Of a stretch of DNA of 64,000 nt, positions 15,792-23,614 are shown one piece after another. The stretch is from assembly GCF_965219595.1 (NCBI RefSeq), contig NZ_OZ244781.1, positions 620,001-684,000 of the forward strand, written 5' to 3'. Origin of the DNA: Poriferisodalis sp022821985. Its GTDB lineage: Bacteria > Actinomycetota > Acidimicrobiia > Acidimicrobiales > Poriferisodalaceae. How positions within the stretch are numbered: position 1 is the stretch's first letter; every line of letters begins with the position of its first letter. A program made the translations under genes and the position numbers. The notes beneath the pieces were generated by a model, which had not been told where the DNA came from, searched no databases, and saw nothing but the letters and a program-made list of their open reading frames with translations.

Positions 15792-16502
15792 ATGACGAGC
15801 GGCAGGGAGGAGAACCCGGAGAGGGACGCAGATTCTGGGGCAACCCCCGATATCCGCCAGATCGACTCCTTGGAGCTCTCAGCGGCGGCAATGGACTCGC
15901 CGCTCACCACCGCGGAACTGTGCCGGGTGGTGGGCAGCCGGGTCCGCGAACTCCGCCAAGCGCTCAACATGACCATGTCGGCGTTCGCCGACGATGCCGG
16001 CATCTCGCTGGGGATGCTGTCGAAGATCGAGCACGGCCAGAGCGCGCCCAGCCTCTCGACGCTTGCGCGGCTGGCCGCGACCGCCAAGGTGCCGGTCACC
16101 GCATTGTTCCGCGGCCTTGACGAGGAGCACGACCTGGTGATCGTGCGTGCGGGCGAGGGTCACCAGATCCACCACGACCGCGGCGGGCCCGACCGGCTCT
16201 ACCAGGATCTCGGGACACTGCGCGGCGCCAACCGGGTCATCGAGCCGATGATCACCACCATCACCGAGCGGGGCGGCGAGTTCCCCCTCTACCAGCACCC
16301 CGGCGTCGAATTCCTCCACGTGCTGGACGGGTCGCTCTACTACGGCTACGGGGGAAAGGCCTACCTGCTCAACACCGGCGACACCATGCAGATCCACGGC
16401 GAGGTAGCCCACGGCCCGGTCGAACTCGTCGAGTTGCCGGTGCGGTTCATCTCCATCAAGGTGTACCCCGCCAGCGAGTCGCGCACCGCGGCGGGAGGGT
16501 GA
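15792..16502 (+). CDS. XRE-family regulator with C-terminal cupin
   Basis: About 236 residues: a helix-turn-helix near residues 30-85 (VRELRQALNMTMSAFADDAG, then LGMLSKIEHGQSAPSLSTL), followed by a cupin sensor (residues about 150-230: QHPGVEFLHVLDGSLYY, then LNTGDTMQIHGEVAHGP). This architecture is found in regulators of amine, amino-acid and polyamine catabolism, where the cupin may sense the substrate. It lies five bases upstream of small membrane genes and about 0.7 kb before amt, so control of the methylamine/ammonium genes is plausible but unproven. An ATG at 15747 is in frame; 15792 is preferred. Confidence 0.8.
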   Translation: MTSGREENPERDADSGATPDIRQIDSLELSAAAMDSPLTTAELCRVVGSRVRELRQALNMTMSAFADDAGISLGMLSKIEHGQSAPSLSTLARLAATAKVPVTALFRGLDEEHDLVIVRAGEGHQIHHDRGGPDRLYQDLGTLRGANRVIEPMITTITERGGEFPLYQHPGVEFLHVLDGSLYYGYGGKAYLLNTGDTMQIHGEVAHGPVELVELPVRFISIKVYPASESRTAAGG

Positions 16503-16507
16503 CGCTT

Positions 16508-16735
16508 ATGGGTTTCCTGCTCCTGATCGAATTCCTCACCCAGCGCCAGGGCATCGCGCAAAGCGTGATGCTGTGGCTGCTGCTCGCCGGGGCCGTCGCG
16601 CTGACGCTCTGGGAGTGCCGCGAACGGGGCTACCGGCTCAAGGTGCTGCTGTGGTGGGTGTCGTTCGCGGCGCTGACTCATGTGGTGGGCTACATCGTGC
16701 TGCGGCTCGTTCCACGCCGTGAAAGAGAATCATGA
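16508..16735 (+). CDS. Small two-span membrane protein
   Basis: 75 residues with two hydrophobic segments (about 17-33, SVMLWLLLAGAVALTLW, and 42-63). A GTG at 16499 abuts the GGAGGG motif, while the ATG at 16508 lies ten bases after it and is preferred. The stop overlaps the next start as ATGA. No family recognised. It sits in a run of short membrane genes between the regulator and amt. Confidence 0.6.
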   Translation: MGFLLLIEFLTQRQGIAQSVMLWLLLAGAVALTLWECRERGYRLKVLLWWVSFAALTHVVGYIVLRLVPRRERES

Positions 16736-17073
16736 TGGGAAATCGCAAGTGGGTGCTGATCGGAACCGGCGTGCTGCTGGCGATCATTCTGATCTTCTTC
16801 GACGGTTGCTCGGGCGTCGAGGTCGAGGAGGAAGCCGCTGTCGCTGCGGCACGAGCTGCGCTCGACGTGACGCCAGAAGGCTTCGAGCCCGACCGCTCAG
16901 AAGTGCGCCTGATCCGGCGGGGCTTCCCGCCACGGCCGGCGTGGGCGGTCGTGTTCACCCTCACCGATCCCGCTGGCGGCCGCAACGACTTCCTGCGGCA
17001 GGCTGCGATTGTCGTCGATGCCGGCACCGGCGCCGTCGTCGAATTCGAGTTCGTCGAACCCGACAGCGGTTGA
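16732..17073 (+). CDS. Membrane-anchored small protein
   Basis: 113 residues: a hydrophobic N-terminal segment (VLIGTGVLLAIILIFF) followed by a GCSG that could be a lipoprotein-type cysteine, then an acidic helix (VEVEEEAAVAAARAAL) and a beta-rich C terminus (AWAVVFTLTDPAGG, then AIVVDAGTGAVVEFEFVE) that resembles a PepSY-like strand pair. It is translationally coupled to the gene upstream. Function unknown. Confidence 0.6.
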   Translation: MMGNRKWVLIGTGVLLAIILIFFDGCSGVEVEEEAAVAAARAALDVTPEGFEPDRSEVRLIRRGFPPRPAWAVVFTLTDPAGGRNDFLRQAAIVVDAGTGAVVEFEFVEPDSG

Positions 17074-17148
17074 GGGGCACAGATCACCCGCAAGGTTCAA
17101 CATCCACCCGCCTGGCGGCAGGTGTCGGGCGCGAGATTGCAAACATGT

Positions 17149-17154
17149 TACGGT
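17149..17154 (+). promoter_or_regulatory. Possible -10 element of the amt promoter
   Basis: TACGGT within GTTACGGTTT lies about 67 bases before the amt start codon. The same TACGGT occurs six bases before the GTG of the thiolase-like gene (7391-7396), supporting it as a -10 variant in this genome. The 60-base leader contains nothing recognised except the ribosome site GGGGGAGG at 17210-17217. Confidence 0.3.
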
Positions 17155-17221
17155 TTCCCGAACTGGTCTGCCGCTCGGATCATGGGGACTTGAGCGCAGA
17201 ACGAGAACAGGGGGAGGCGCA

Positions 17222-18625
17222 ATGGACATTGCTGCCGTGGCCACGGACGGGATTCTGACCGAGGCCTACTACTACTTCACCGTCGCGATCATGTGGCTAT
17301 TGCACGTCGGCTTCATGACCTATGAGGCCGGCGTCAGCCGTCGCAAGAACATCATGTCGACGGCAATGAAGAACATCATGACCATCGCCGTGGTGACGCC
17401 GACGTTCTATTACGTCGGCTTCTGGGTGTACTTCTGCATGCAGGAGGGCCTGAAGTTCACAGGGACGGCCGACGGCAACGGCAACGCCGGCGAAGCGGCC
17501 TACTCCTGCGGCGAGGGTTACGTCGTGCCGTGGGACGCCAGCATGAGTCCCAACATCGGAGACAACCTCACGGGAGTCTTCTGGGCGGCGTTCGTGCTCT
17601 TCTCGTGGACGACGGGCTCGATCATGTCGGGCTCGGTGCTGGAGCGAATCCGGATCTCGGCCTATCTCTGGCTGACGGCCCTGATGGGCGGCATCGTCTG
17701 GGTGATCGCTGCTGCGTGGGGCTGGAGCTACGGAGGCTGGCTGGTCATCCACTTCGGCTACCACGACTTTGCCGCGTCGGGCGTGGTGCACGGCATCGCC
17801 GGCATCTTCGCCTTGGGCGTGCTGTTCAACCTCGGCCCGAGAATCGGCAGATACGACGCCAACGGCGGAACGCGAGCGTTCAAGCCCCACAACCTGCATC
17901 TCACGTTGATGGGGCTCATGATCATCTTCACCGGGTTCTACGCCTTCTACGCCGCATGCCTGTACATCCAGGCCGACACCACCGGCGGCTACGTCAACAT
18001 CTACTTCGTCCCGGCCACGCTGTCGGCGATCACGTTCACCATCACCATGGCATTCGCGGGCGGCTTCGCCGGCGGCTACATCTTCGCCAAGGGCGACCCG
18101 TTCTGGACGCTGTCAGGCGGCCTGGCCGGCGTGGTGGCCGTATCGGCTGGTGCCGACATCTACAGCCCGTCGCTGACGTTCGTCCTGGCCTTTTTCTCGG
18201 CGGGGCTCGCGTATGCGGCAGGCAACTGGATCGAGCAGAAAGCTCGCATCGACGATGCTGTCGGGGCGGTCAGTGTTCACGGCGTGATGGGCTTCTGGGG
18301 CGTGCTGCTCCTGGGCATCTTCGCCGGCGGATTCCCCGCGAGCGGCGTGGTGGATGTCAAGACTTCGTTCTTGGGCCAGCTCGTCGGTGCCGCAGCGCTC
18401 ATCGCCTTGGCGTTCTTCACGGGCTACATCGCTTCGTGGATACTCAAGAAGCTGAACCTGCTGCGGGTGCCGCCAGAAGTGGAGCTCGAAGGCCTCGACA
18501 TGGCCGAGTTCGAGACGGACTTCTTCCCCGAATTCGGCCGCGCGGACGAGCCCATTGTCCACGCCGACGGTTCCGAAGAGCCCGCTGCAGGGGTCCTGCA
18601 GGGCGCCTACCGGGACAACCGTTAG
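17222..18625 (+). CDS. amt: Ammonium transporter (Amt/MEP family)
   Basis: A 467-residue channel of the Amt/MEP/Rh family with about eleven membrane segments. Landmarks: GFMTYEAGVSRRKN near residue 30, SGSVLERIR near residue 140, and the two pore histidines in DFAASGVVHGIAG and DAVGAVSVHGVMGFWG. It would import ammonium, or methylammonium, across the cytoplasmic membrane. The C-terminal tail (VPPEVELEGLDMAEFETDFFPEF) is the P-II contact region, yet no glnK gene adjoins it. Instead three single-span microproteins follow. Its place beside the TMA genes suggests it serves recovery or uptake of nitrogen from methylamines. Confidence 0.9.
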   Translation: MDIAAVATDGILTEAYYYFTVAIMWLLHVGFMTYEAGVSRRKNIMSTAMKNIMTIAVVTPTFYYVGFWVYFCMQEGLKFTGTADGNGNAGEAAYSCGEGYVVPWDASMSPNIGDNLTGVFWAAFVLFSWTTGSIMSGSVLERIRISAYLWLTALMGGIVWVIAAAWGWSYGGWLVIHFGYHDFAASGVVHGIAGIFALGVLFNLGPRIGRYDANGGTRAFKPHNLHLTLMGLMIIFTGFYAFYAACLYIQADTTGGYVNIYFVPATLSAITFTITMAFAGGFAGGYIFAKGDPFWTLSGGLAGVVAVSAGADIYSPSLTFVLAFFSAGLAYAAGNWIEQKARIDDAVGAVSVHGVMGFWGVLLLGIFAGGFPASGVVDVKTSFLGQLVGAAALIALAFFTGYIASWILKKLNLLRVPPEVELEGLDMAEFETDFFPEFGRADEPIVHADGSEEPAAGVLQGAYRDNR

Positions 18626-18631
18626 CTCACG

Positions 18632-18799
18632 GTGTCGGGCGGATGGCTCCAGTTCATCGGCGCTCTCGTGCTGATGTACCTCGTGGTAGGTGCAGCAGGA
18701 CTGTGGGCGAAGAAGCAGCGGGCCCGTCTGAACGACACCAGCGACAGCACACAGAACGCTGAGCACCCCGCTCACAATCGGTCTAGGAGAACCACATGA
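18632..18799 (+). CDS. Single-span membrane microprotein 1 (55 residues)
   Basis: A GTG-initiated frame of 55 codons opening six bases after the amt stop. It has one clear hydrophobic segment (LQFIGALVLMYLVVGAAGLW) flanked by KKQRAR, giving an outside-N, inside-C prediction, then a polar tail rich in Asn, Ser and His. The stop overlaps the start of the next small gene as ATGA. No Shine-Dalgarno motif is evident, so coupling to amt translation is likely. No family recognised. Confidence 0.55.
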   Translation: MSGGWLQFIGALVLMYLVVGAAGLWAKKQRARLNDTSDSTQNAEHPAHNRSRRTT

Positions 18800-19008
18800 A
18801 CACTTTTCCCTACGAAAGCTTCAATGAAGCCGTGGAAGCGGCTGGGGGCTATTCGACATGGGGCGCGCCCGCGGGCACCAACGGGACGATGGTCGTCCTC
18901 GCCCTCCTCGGCATCGCCATCTCGGTGATTTCCGCAGTGATGGTGACTGTCCGCGAAGACGCGCTGCTCAACCACGCGGCCGACCGGCTCGCTGAGAAGT
19001 ACAACTAG
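18796..19008 (+). CDS. Single-span membrane microprotein 2 (70 residues)
   Basis: 70 residues: a polar, aromatic N terminus (NTFPYESFNEAVEAAGGYSTW), a hydrophobic segment (MVVLALLGIAISVISAVMVT), and a charged C terminus (ADRLAEKYN). It has a good AGGAG eight bases before the ATG and an ATGA overlap with microprotein 1. The segment layout suggests a subunit or modulator of a membrane complex, with the adjacent Amt the obvious candidate partner. Confidence 0.65.
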   Translation: MNTFPYESFNEAVEAAGGYSTWGAPAGTNGTMVVLALLGIAISVISAVMVTVREDALLNHAADRLAEKYN

Positions 19009-19036
19009 CTCGTAGAGCTCACTCGTTAGGACTGAC

Positions 19037-19180
19037 ATGGCTCGCAGAAAGCAAATCGAGTTCCAGGGCTTGCAGGGACACAACAAGAACGTTGAGAGGG
19101 CCGTCGTGGTCTTCTGCGTCGCCTGCATCGTCTTTGTCATCATCGCCGTGCAGGCGGTCGGCGGCGGCACATTTCGCTGA
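19037..19180 (+). CDS. Single-span membrane microprotein 3 (47 residues)
   Basis: 47 residues starting at an ATG at 19037, 28 bases after microprotein 2. A basic, polar N terminus (MARRKQIEFQGLQGHNKN) precedes one hydrophobic segment (AVVVFCVACIVFVIIAVQAV) and a short GGGTFR end. A weak TAGGA lies upstream. No family recognised. The positive N terminus predicts the N-in orientation, opposite to microprotein 1. Confidence 0.55.
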   Translation: MARRKQIEFQGLQGHNKNVERAVVVFCVACIVFVIIAVQAVGGGTFR

Positions 19181-19324
19181 TTTCCGGCCTGGCCTGAGCA
19201 GTCAGCGCTTCTTGGGCCTGCGCACCGGCAAGCCTCGCGGCGTAAGCAGGTCACGGTGCCTGCTGGCTCACGTGCCAGCAGGCACCGGACTGACCGGTCG
19301 TCACGCGATGCAAAGATTGGCGCC

Positions 19325-19765
19325 GTGAACACTTCTCGCAAGCTGATCGCTCAGGCGTGCTTGGTGGCGGCGGGCGCAGCGATGCTGCTGCCGTGGCACC
19401 TCAACGCCGGTCTCAGCGGCAACCAGACGGTGCTCGGCATCAGCATCGGCGAAGGCCGGCTGCTCATCTTGGCCTGCGCGGTGACGATCGGGCTGATACG
19501 GATCGCATGGCGTCCTGCGTGGATCGGTGCCGGTTTCGCAGGTGCCATCGCGGCACGAGAGATCTTTGATCCGTCCGGGATCGGCCCGCCCGGCCAACCG
19601 CCCGATCCGGGCATCGGCGTATGGATCGCTGTTGTCGCCTCCGCAACGGCCGTTGTGCTGCTGGTGTGGGAGATGTTCGCCGACGTCTCGGGTGCCGCCG
19701 GCGGCGGTGACACTGATGAGCCGCCGAGACGCGGATTCTCGGGGCCGCTCGGCCGGCGGAGATGA
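19325..19765 (+). CDS. Four-span hypothetical membrane protein
   Basis: 146 residues from a GTG at 19325 with hydrophobic segments near residues 8-23, 38-55, 60-78 and 95-115, ending in a charged C terminus (GGDTDEPPRRG). The spacing resembles small integral membrane proteins of unknown role. An AAAGAT box lies just before the start codon, fitting leaderless expression. Only seven bases separate it from tdm, so it is probably the first gene of the tdm-tmm transcript. Confidence 0.6.
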   Translation: MNTSRKLIAQACLVAAGAAMLLPWHLNAGLSGNQTVLGISIGEGRLLILACAVTIGLIRIAWRPAWIGAGFAGAIAAREIFDPSGIGPPGQPPDPGIGVWIAVVASATAVVLLVWEMFADVSGAAGGGDTDEPPRRGFSGPLGRRR

Positions 19766-19772
19766 CGTCTCG

Positions 19773-22151
19773 ATGACGTCTGTGGCCGCAGTCCAAGCCG
19801 AGGTCGTGGTGCCGGGCCTGATGCTGCTTGGGCCGGGAGTAGAGCGCTACCGGGTGACGGGGGGCGGAGCGACGGTGCTCGCGCTCGCCGCCGGCGATGA
19901 ATTGGAGATCGTCGACCCCGAAGGCTGCCAGCCATGCGAGCTGGTCGCTTTCGATGCCGACGGGCAGTCGGATCCGGGCCTGCTCGAGGTAATCAATGGC
20001 AGCGCTGCAGCGTCCGCCCCAACCGACCCGGCGGCTGTCGGCATCCTCTCGGCAGCGCTGACCGACGCCCGCCGAGTACGGGCCGGTCTCGAGCGCGTCG
20101 GCGTCGACATGCGCGCCGTGCAGGCAGCGACTCCGCTGAGGCTGCTCGACGGTGACACGCCGGCGAACGTCACGGCTCGGGTGACCGCGCTCGACGATGT
20201 CGCCTGCGTGGTCGCGGCACCCGGTGGCCCCATGTCAGCGCACGAGGGTGCTCCGCCCACCGATCTCATCGCCTACATCCATCGCCGTGACCCTGCCGGC
20301 AACGACACCGAGCCGTTGCTGCCGACGCCGCTGGCCGACCCCAGCCAGGACTTCATCGTGCTGGCCAGCACGGCACGCGCCTACCAGGTGTCGAAGGGCG
20401 ACTGGTTCCAGGTGGTGGACATGGAGGGACGGCAGTGCTCAGACTTCCAGTGCTTCGCCGTGGCGGATCTTGAAGCGGGCGAAGACCTCTGCCTCGATGC
20501 CACCATCACCCGGTCGCTCATGGGCGCGAGTTACCCGATGCCGGGCCTGTACTCCAAGTTCTTCAACGCCAAGATGCAGCCGCTCGTGGAGGTAGTGCAG
20601 GACACGGTGGGCCGCCACGACACCTTCAACACCGCCTGCAACGCCCGCTACTACGAGGAGATGGGCTATCCGGGCCACATCAACTGCACCGACAACATCA
20701 ACGGTGAGCTCGAGTCCTACGGCGTCGCCGCACGGAGGGGCTGGGAGGCGATCAACTTCTTCTACAACACGCAGGTGGACGACGCGAATCAGATCTACCT
20801 TGACGAGCCGTGGTCACGCCCCGGCGACTACGTGCTGCTGCGGGCGCTGGAAGACCTGGTGTGCGTCAGCACTGCCTGCCCGTGCGATGTCGACGCTGCC
20901 AACGGCTGGAACCCCACCGACATCGCCGTCAGGGTCTATCCCGCAGCGAACATGTTCAAGAAAGCGACGGCCATCAGAATGACCGCGGACTCCGAAGCCC
21001 AGCTCACCAAAGAGACCGGATTCCACTCCCGCACCGCTGCGCTGACGCGCAGCTTCAGCGAGTACTGCGGGTACTGGCTCGCCGACCACTTCACGGCCCA
21101 TGGCGCCGTCGAGGAGTACTGGGCGTGCCGGCAGGCCGCAGCCGCTATCGACCTGTCGCCGCTGCGCAAGTACGAGGTGACCGGGCCCGACGCCGAGCTG
21201 CTGATGCAGACCTGTGTCACCCGCAACGTCCGCAAGCTGGCTGACGGGCAGGTCGTGTACACCGCCATGTGCCATCCCACCGGCGGCATGATCGACGACG
21301 GCACCGTCTTCCGGATCGGGCGCGAGAACTTCCGCTGGATCGGCGGCCAGCTCGGCTACAGCGGCGTCTGGCTGCGCGAGCAGGCCGAGCGGCTCGGTCT
21401 GAATGTCTGGGTGCGCAACTCCACCGAGCAGCTCCACAACCTGCAGGTGCAGGGACCTCACAGCCGCCGCATCCTCGACGAGGTCATCTGGACGCGCCCC
21501 GACCAGCCGACGGTTTCCGAGCTGGGTTGGTTCCGGTTCGCGATCGCCCGCATTGGCGACTACGACGGCATCCCGATCGTGGTATCACGCACCGGCTACA
21601 CCGGCGAGCTCGGCTTCGAGGTGTTCTGCCACCCCTCCGACGCCCCGGCCGTGTGGGACGCCATCTTCGACGCGGGCACACCCCACGGGCTCGTGCCCAT
21701 GGGCCTGAACGCGCTCGACATGCTGCGCATCGAGGCCGGGCTGGTGTTCGCCGGCCACGAGTTCTGCGACCAGACCGATCCCTACGAGGCGGGGATCGGC
21801 TTCACCGTGCCACTCAAGACCAAGGAAGACGACTTCATCGGACGCGATGCGCTGTTCGACCGGCGCGACAACCCCCAGCGGAGGCTGGTGGGGCTGGAGC
21901 TCGACGGGGGTGAGCCGGGGGCGCTGGGCGACGGCGTGTACGTGGGGCGCAATCACGTCGGCGAGATCACCAGCGGCACCATCTCGCCCATCCTGCGCAA
22001 GAACATCGCCCTGTGCCGCATGACGCTGCCCTACAACGAGATCGGCACGGCCGTCGAGGTGGGCAAGCTGGACGGACACGAGAAGCGAATAGCCGCCGAG
22101 GTAGTGCGCTACCCCTTCTACGACCCGGACAAATCCCGAGTCCGCGCCTAG
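19773..22151 (+). CDS. tdm: Trimethylamine N-oxide demethylase-like protein (DUF1989 + GcvT)
   Basis: A 792-residue protein with the architecture known for Tdm: DUF1989-type N-terminal region and C-terminal aminomethyltransferase (GcvT) domain. A first, diverged DUF1989-like half covers residues about 10-150 (GDELEIVDPEG), a second covers about 185-430 (GDWFQVVDMEGRQCSD, then CNARYYEEMGYPGHINC and CPCDVDAANGWNPTD, whose cysteines are likely metal ligands). The GcvT part runs from about 450 to the end (RKYEVTGPDAELL, SRTGYTGELGFEVFC). Characterised Tdm splits trimethylamine N-oxide to dimethylamine and formaldehyde, with the GcvT part handing the C1 unit to tetrahydrofolate. The tmm gene directly downstream supports the call. 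A DMSP or dimethylglycine demethylase is the alternative. Confidence 0.8.
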   Translation: MTSVAAVQAEVVVPGLMLLGPGVERYRVTGGGATVLALAAGDELEIVDPEGCQPCELVAFDADGQSDPGLLEVINGSAAASAPTDPAAVGILSAALTDARRVRAGLERVGVDMRAVQAATPLRLLDGDTPANVTARVTALDDVACVVAAPGGPMSAHEGAPPTDLIAYIHRRDPAGNDTEPLLPTPLADPSQDFIVLASTARAYQVSKGDWFQVVDMEGRQCSDFQCFAVADLEAGEDLCLDATITRSLMGASYPMPGLYSKFFNAKMQPLVEVVQDTVGRHDTFNTACNARYYEEMGYPGHINCTDNINGELESYGVAARRGWEAINFFYNTQVDDANQIYLDEPWSRPGDYVLLRALEDLVCVSTACPCDVDAANGWNPTDIAVRVYPAANMFKKATAIRMTADSEAQLTKETGFHSRTAALTRSFSEYCGYWLADHFTAHGAVEEYWACRQAAAAIDLSPLRKYEVTGPDAELLMQTCVTRNVRKLADGQVVYTAMCHPTGGMIDDGTVFRIGRENFRWIGGQLGYSGVWLREQAERLGLNVWVRNSTEQLHNLQVQGPHSRRILDEVIWTRPDQPTVSELGWFRFAIARIGDYDGIPIVVSRTGYTGELGFEVFCHPSDAPAVWDAIFDAGTPHGLVPMGLNALDMLRIEAGLVFAGHEFCDQTDPYEAGIGFTVPLKTKEDDFIGRDALFDRRDNPQRRLVGLELDGGEPGALGDGVYVGRNHVGEITSGTISPILRKNIALCRMTLPYNEIGTAVEVGKLDGHEKRIAAEVVRYPFYDPDKSRVRA

Positions 22152-22240
22152 CTGCGTCCCGCGCCAGTGCACGCAAGTGCAAGACTGGGCGACGTTCTAC
22201 TCTCATTGCATAAACGTCTAACCACATGGGGGATTCCGAC

Positions 22241-23584
22241 ATGACACGGGTAGCCATCATCGGTGCAGGACCGTGCGGACTGTCGCAGCTGCATGCGTTC
22301 GCCAGCGACAGCTCGGCAGAGGCCGCAGACGTCGAACTTGTCTGCTTCGAGAAGCAGGACGACTGGGGCGGTCTGTGGAATTACACATGGCGCACGGGCC
22401 TCGATGAGCACGGCGAGCCCTGCCACGGCTCCATGTACCGCTACCTGTGGTCCAACGGCCCCAAGGAGTGCCTGGAGTTCGCCGACTACGGCTTCGAAGA
22501 GCACTTCGGCAAGCCGGTGGCGTCATTCCCGCCCCGGGAGGTGCTCTACGACTACATCGTGGGCCGGGCCAACCGCAGCGGCATCCGCGACAAGATCCGG
22601 TTCAACCACGCCGTGCGGGGCGTGAGCCGTTCGGCTTCCGGCGACGGCTTCACGGTGACCACCCACAATCACGCCACCGACGCCACCACCAGCGAGGACT
22701 TCGACTGGGTGGTGGTGTCGACTGGGCACTTCTCCACCCCCAACATGCCTCACTACCCCGGCTATGAAACGTTCGGCGGCACGCTCATACACGCCCATGA
22801 CTTCCGTGACGCCGTGCAGTTCGAGGGCGATGTGGTGATGGTCATTGGGTCGAGCTACTCGGCCGAGGACATTGCGTCGCAGCTGTGGAAGTACGGGGCA
22901 TCGGAGGTCATCTGCTCGTCACGCAGCGGGCCGATGGGCTTCGACTGGCCCGAGGGCATCAATGAGAAGCCGATCCTCACCCACGTGGACGGCCGCACGG
23001 TGCACTTCACCGACGGCACCACCGCCGAAGTGGACGCCATCGTCTCGTGCACTGGCTATCTCCACCACTTCCCGTTCATGGACGACGAGCTGCGGCTGGT
23101 GACCGCCAACCGGCTCGCCAGCTCGATGCTCTACCGGGGCGTGGTGTTCCAGCCCGAGAACCGCGTCCTCTACCTGGGGATGCAGGACCAGTGGTACACG
23201 TTCAACATGTTCGACGCCCAGGCCTGGTACGCCCGTGACGTGATCCTGGGTCGCATCGAGCTGCCGAGCGCCGATGAGCAAGCTCGCTGGATCGACGACT
23301 TCCAGGCCGCCGAGGATGCCGTGGCCGACGACTACGAGGCCATCGACTTCCAGGGCGATTACACCCAGGACCTGCTCGACCAGACCGACTGCGGTGACCC
23401 GAACACGCAGCTCATCAACAAGATGTTCAAGGACTGGAAGAAGCACAAGAAGGCGTCGATCATCGGCTACCGCGACCACGGCCACACCTCGCCGGTGACC
23501 GGCACGATGGCGCCGGTGCATCACACGTCGTGGGAAGAGGCGCTCGACGACTCGCTGGCGTCGTACCTGGCCGAGTCCAGCTGA
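22241..23584 (+). CDS. tmm: Trimethylamine monooxygenase (flavin-containing)
   Basis: A 447-residue class B flavin monooxygenase. The FAD site GAGPCG is at the N terminus, followed by DDWGGLWNYTWRTG and GSMYRYLWSNGPKE, stretches characteristic of bacterial Tmm. The FMO fingerprint is intact as FGGTLIHAHDF near residue 180, the NADPH site is VIGSSYSAED, and SCTGYLHHFPF near residue 268 completes the set. Tmm oxidises trimethylamine to its N-oxide using NADPH and oxygen in the cytoplasm. Its product is the substrate of the upstream tdm product. GGGGGA lies before the ATG at 22241; an in-frame ATG at 22226 is less well placed. Confidence 0.92.
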   Translation: MTRVAIIGAGPCGLSQLHAFASDSSAEAADVELVCFEKQDDWGGLWNYTWRTGLDEHGEPCHGSMYRYLWSNGPKECLEFADYGFEEHFGKPVASFPPREVLYDYIVGRANRSGIRDKIRFNHAVRGVSRSASGDGFTVTTHNHATDATTSEDFDWVVVSTGHFSTPNMPHYPGYETFGGTLIHAHDFRDAVQFEGDVVMVIGSSYSAEDIASQLWKYGASEVICSSRSGPMGFDWPEGINEKPILTHVDGRTVHFTDGTTAEVDAIVSCTGYLHHFPFMDDELRLVTANRLASSMLYRGVVFQPENRVLYLGMQDQWYTFNMFDAQAWYARDVILGRIELPSADEQARWIDDFQAAEDAVADDYEAIDFQGDYTQDLLDQTDCGDPNTQLINKMFKDWKKHKKASIIGYRDHGHTSPVTGTMAPVHHTSWEEALDDSLASYLAESS

Positions 23585-23614
23585 TCGGCCGCAGCCCCAG
23601 CCCGGGCGCACGTC

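Noticed and set aside
19723..19772. Earlier ATG start for the tdm-like gene inside the preceding gene
   Set aside because: It would add only a Ser/Arg/Gly-rich extension overlapping the upstream gene. The ATG at 19773 starts near the first strand of the domain.
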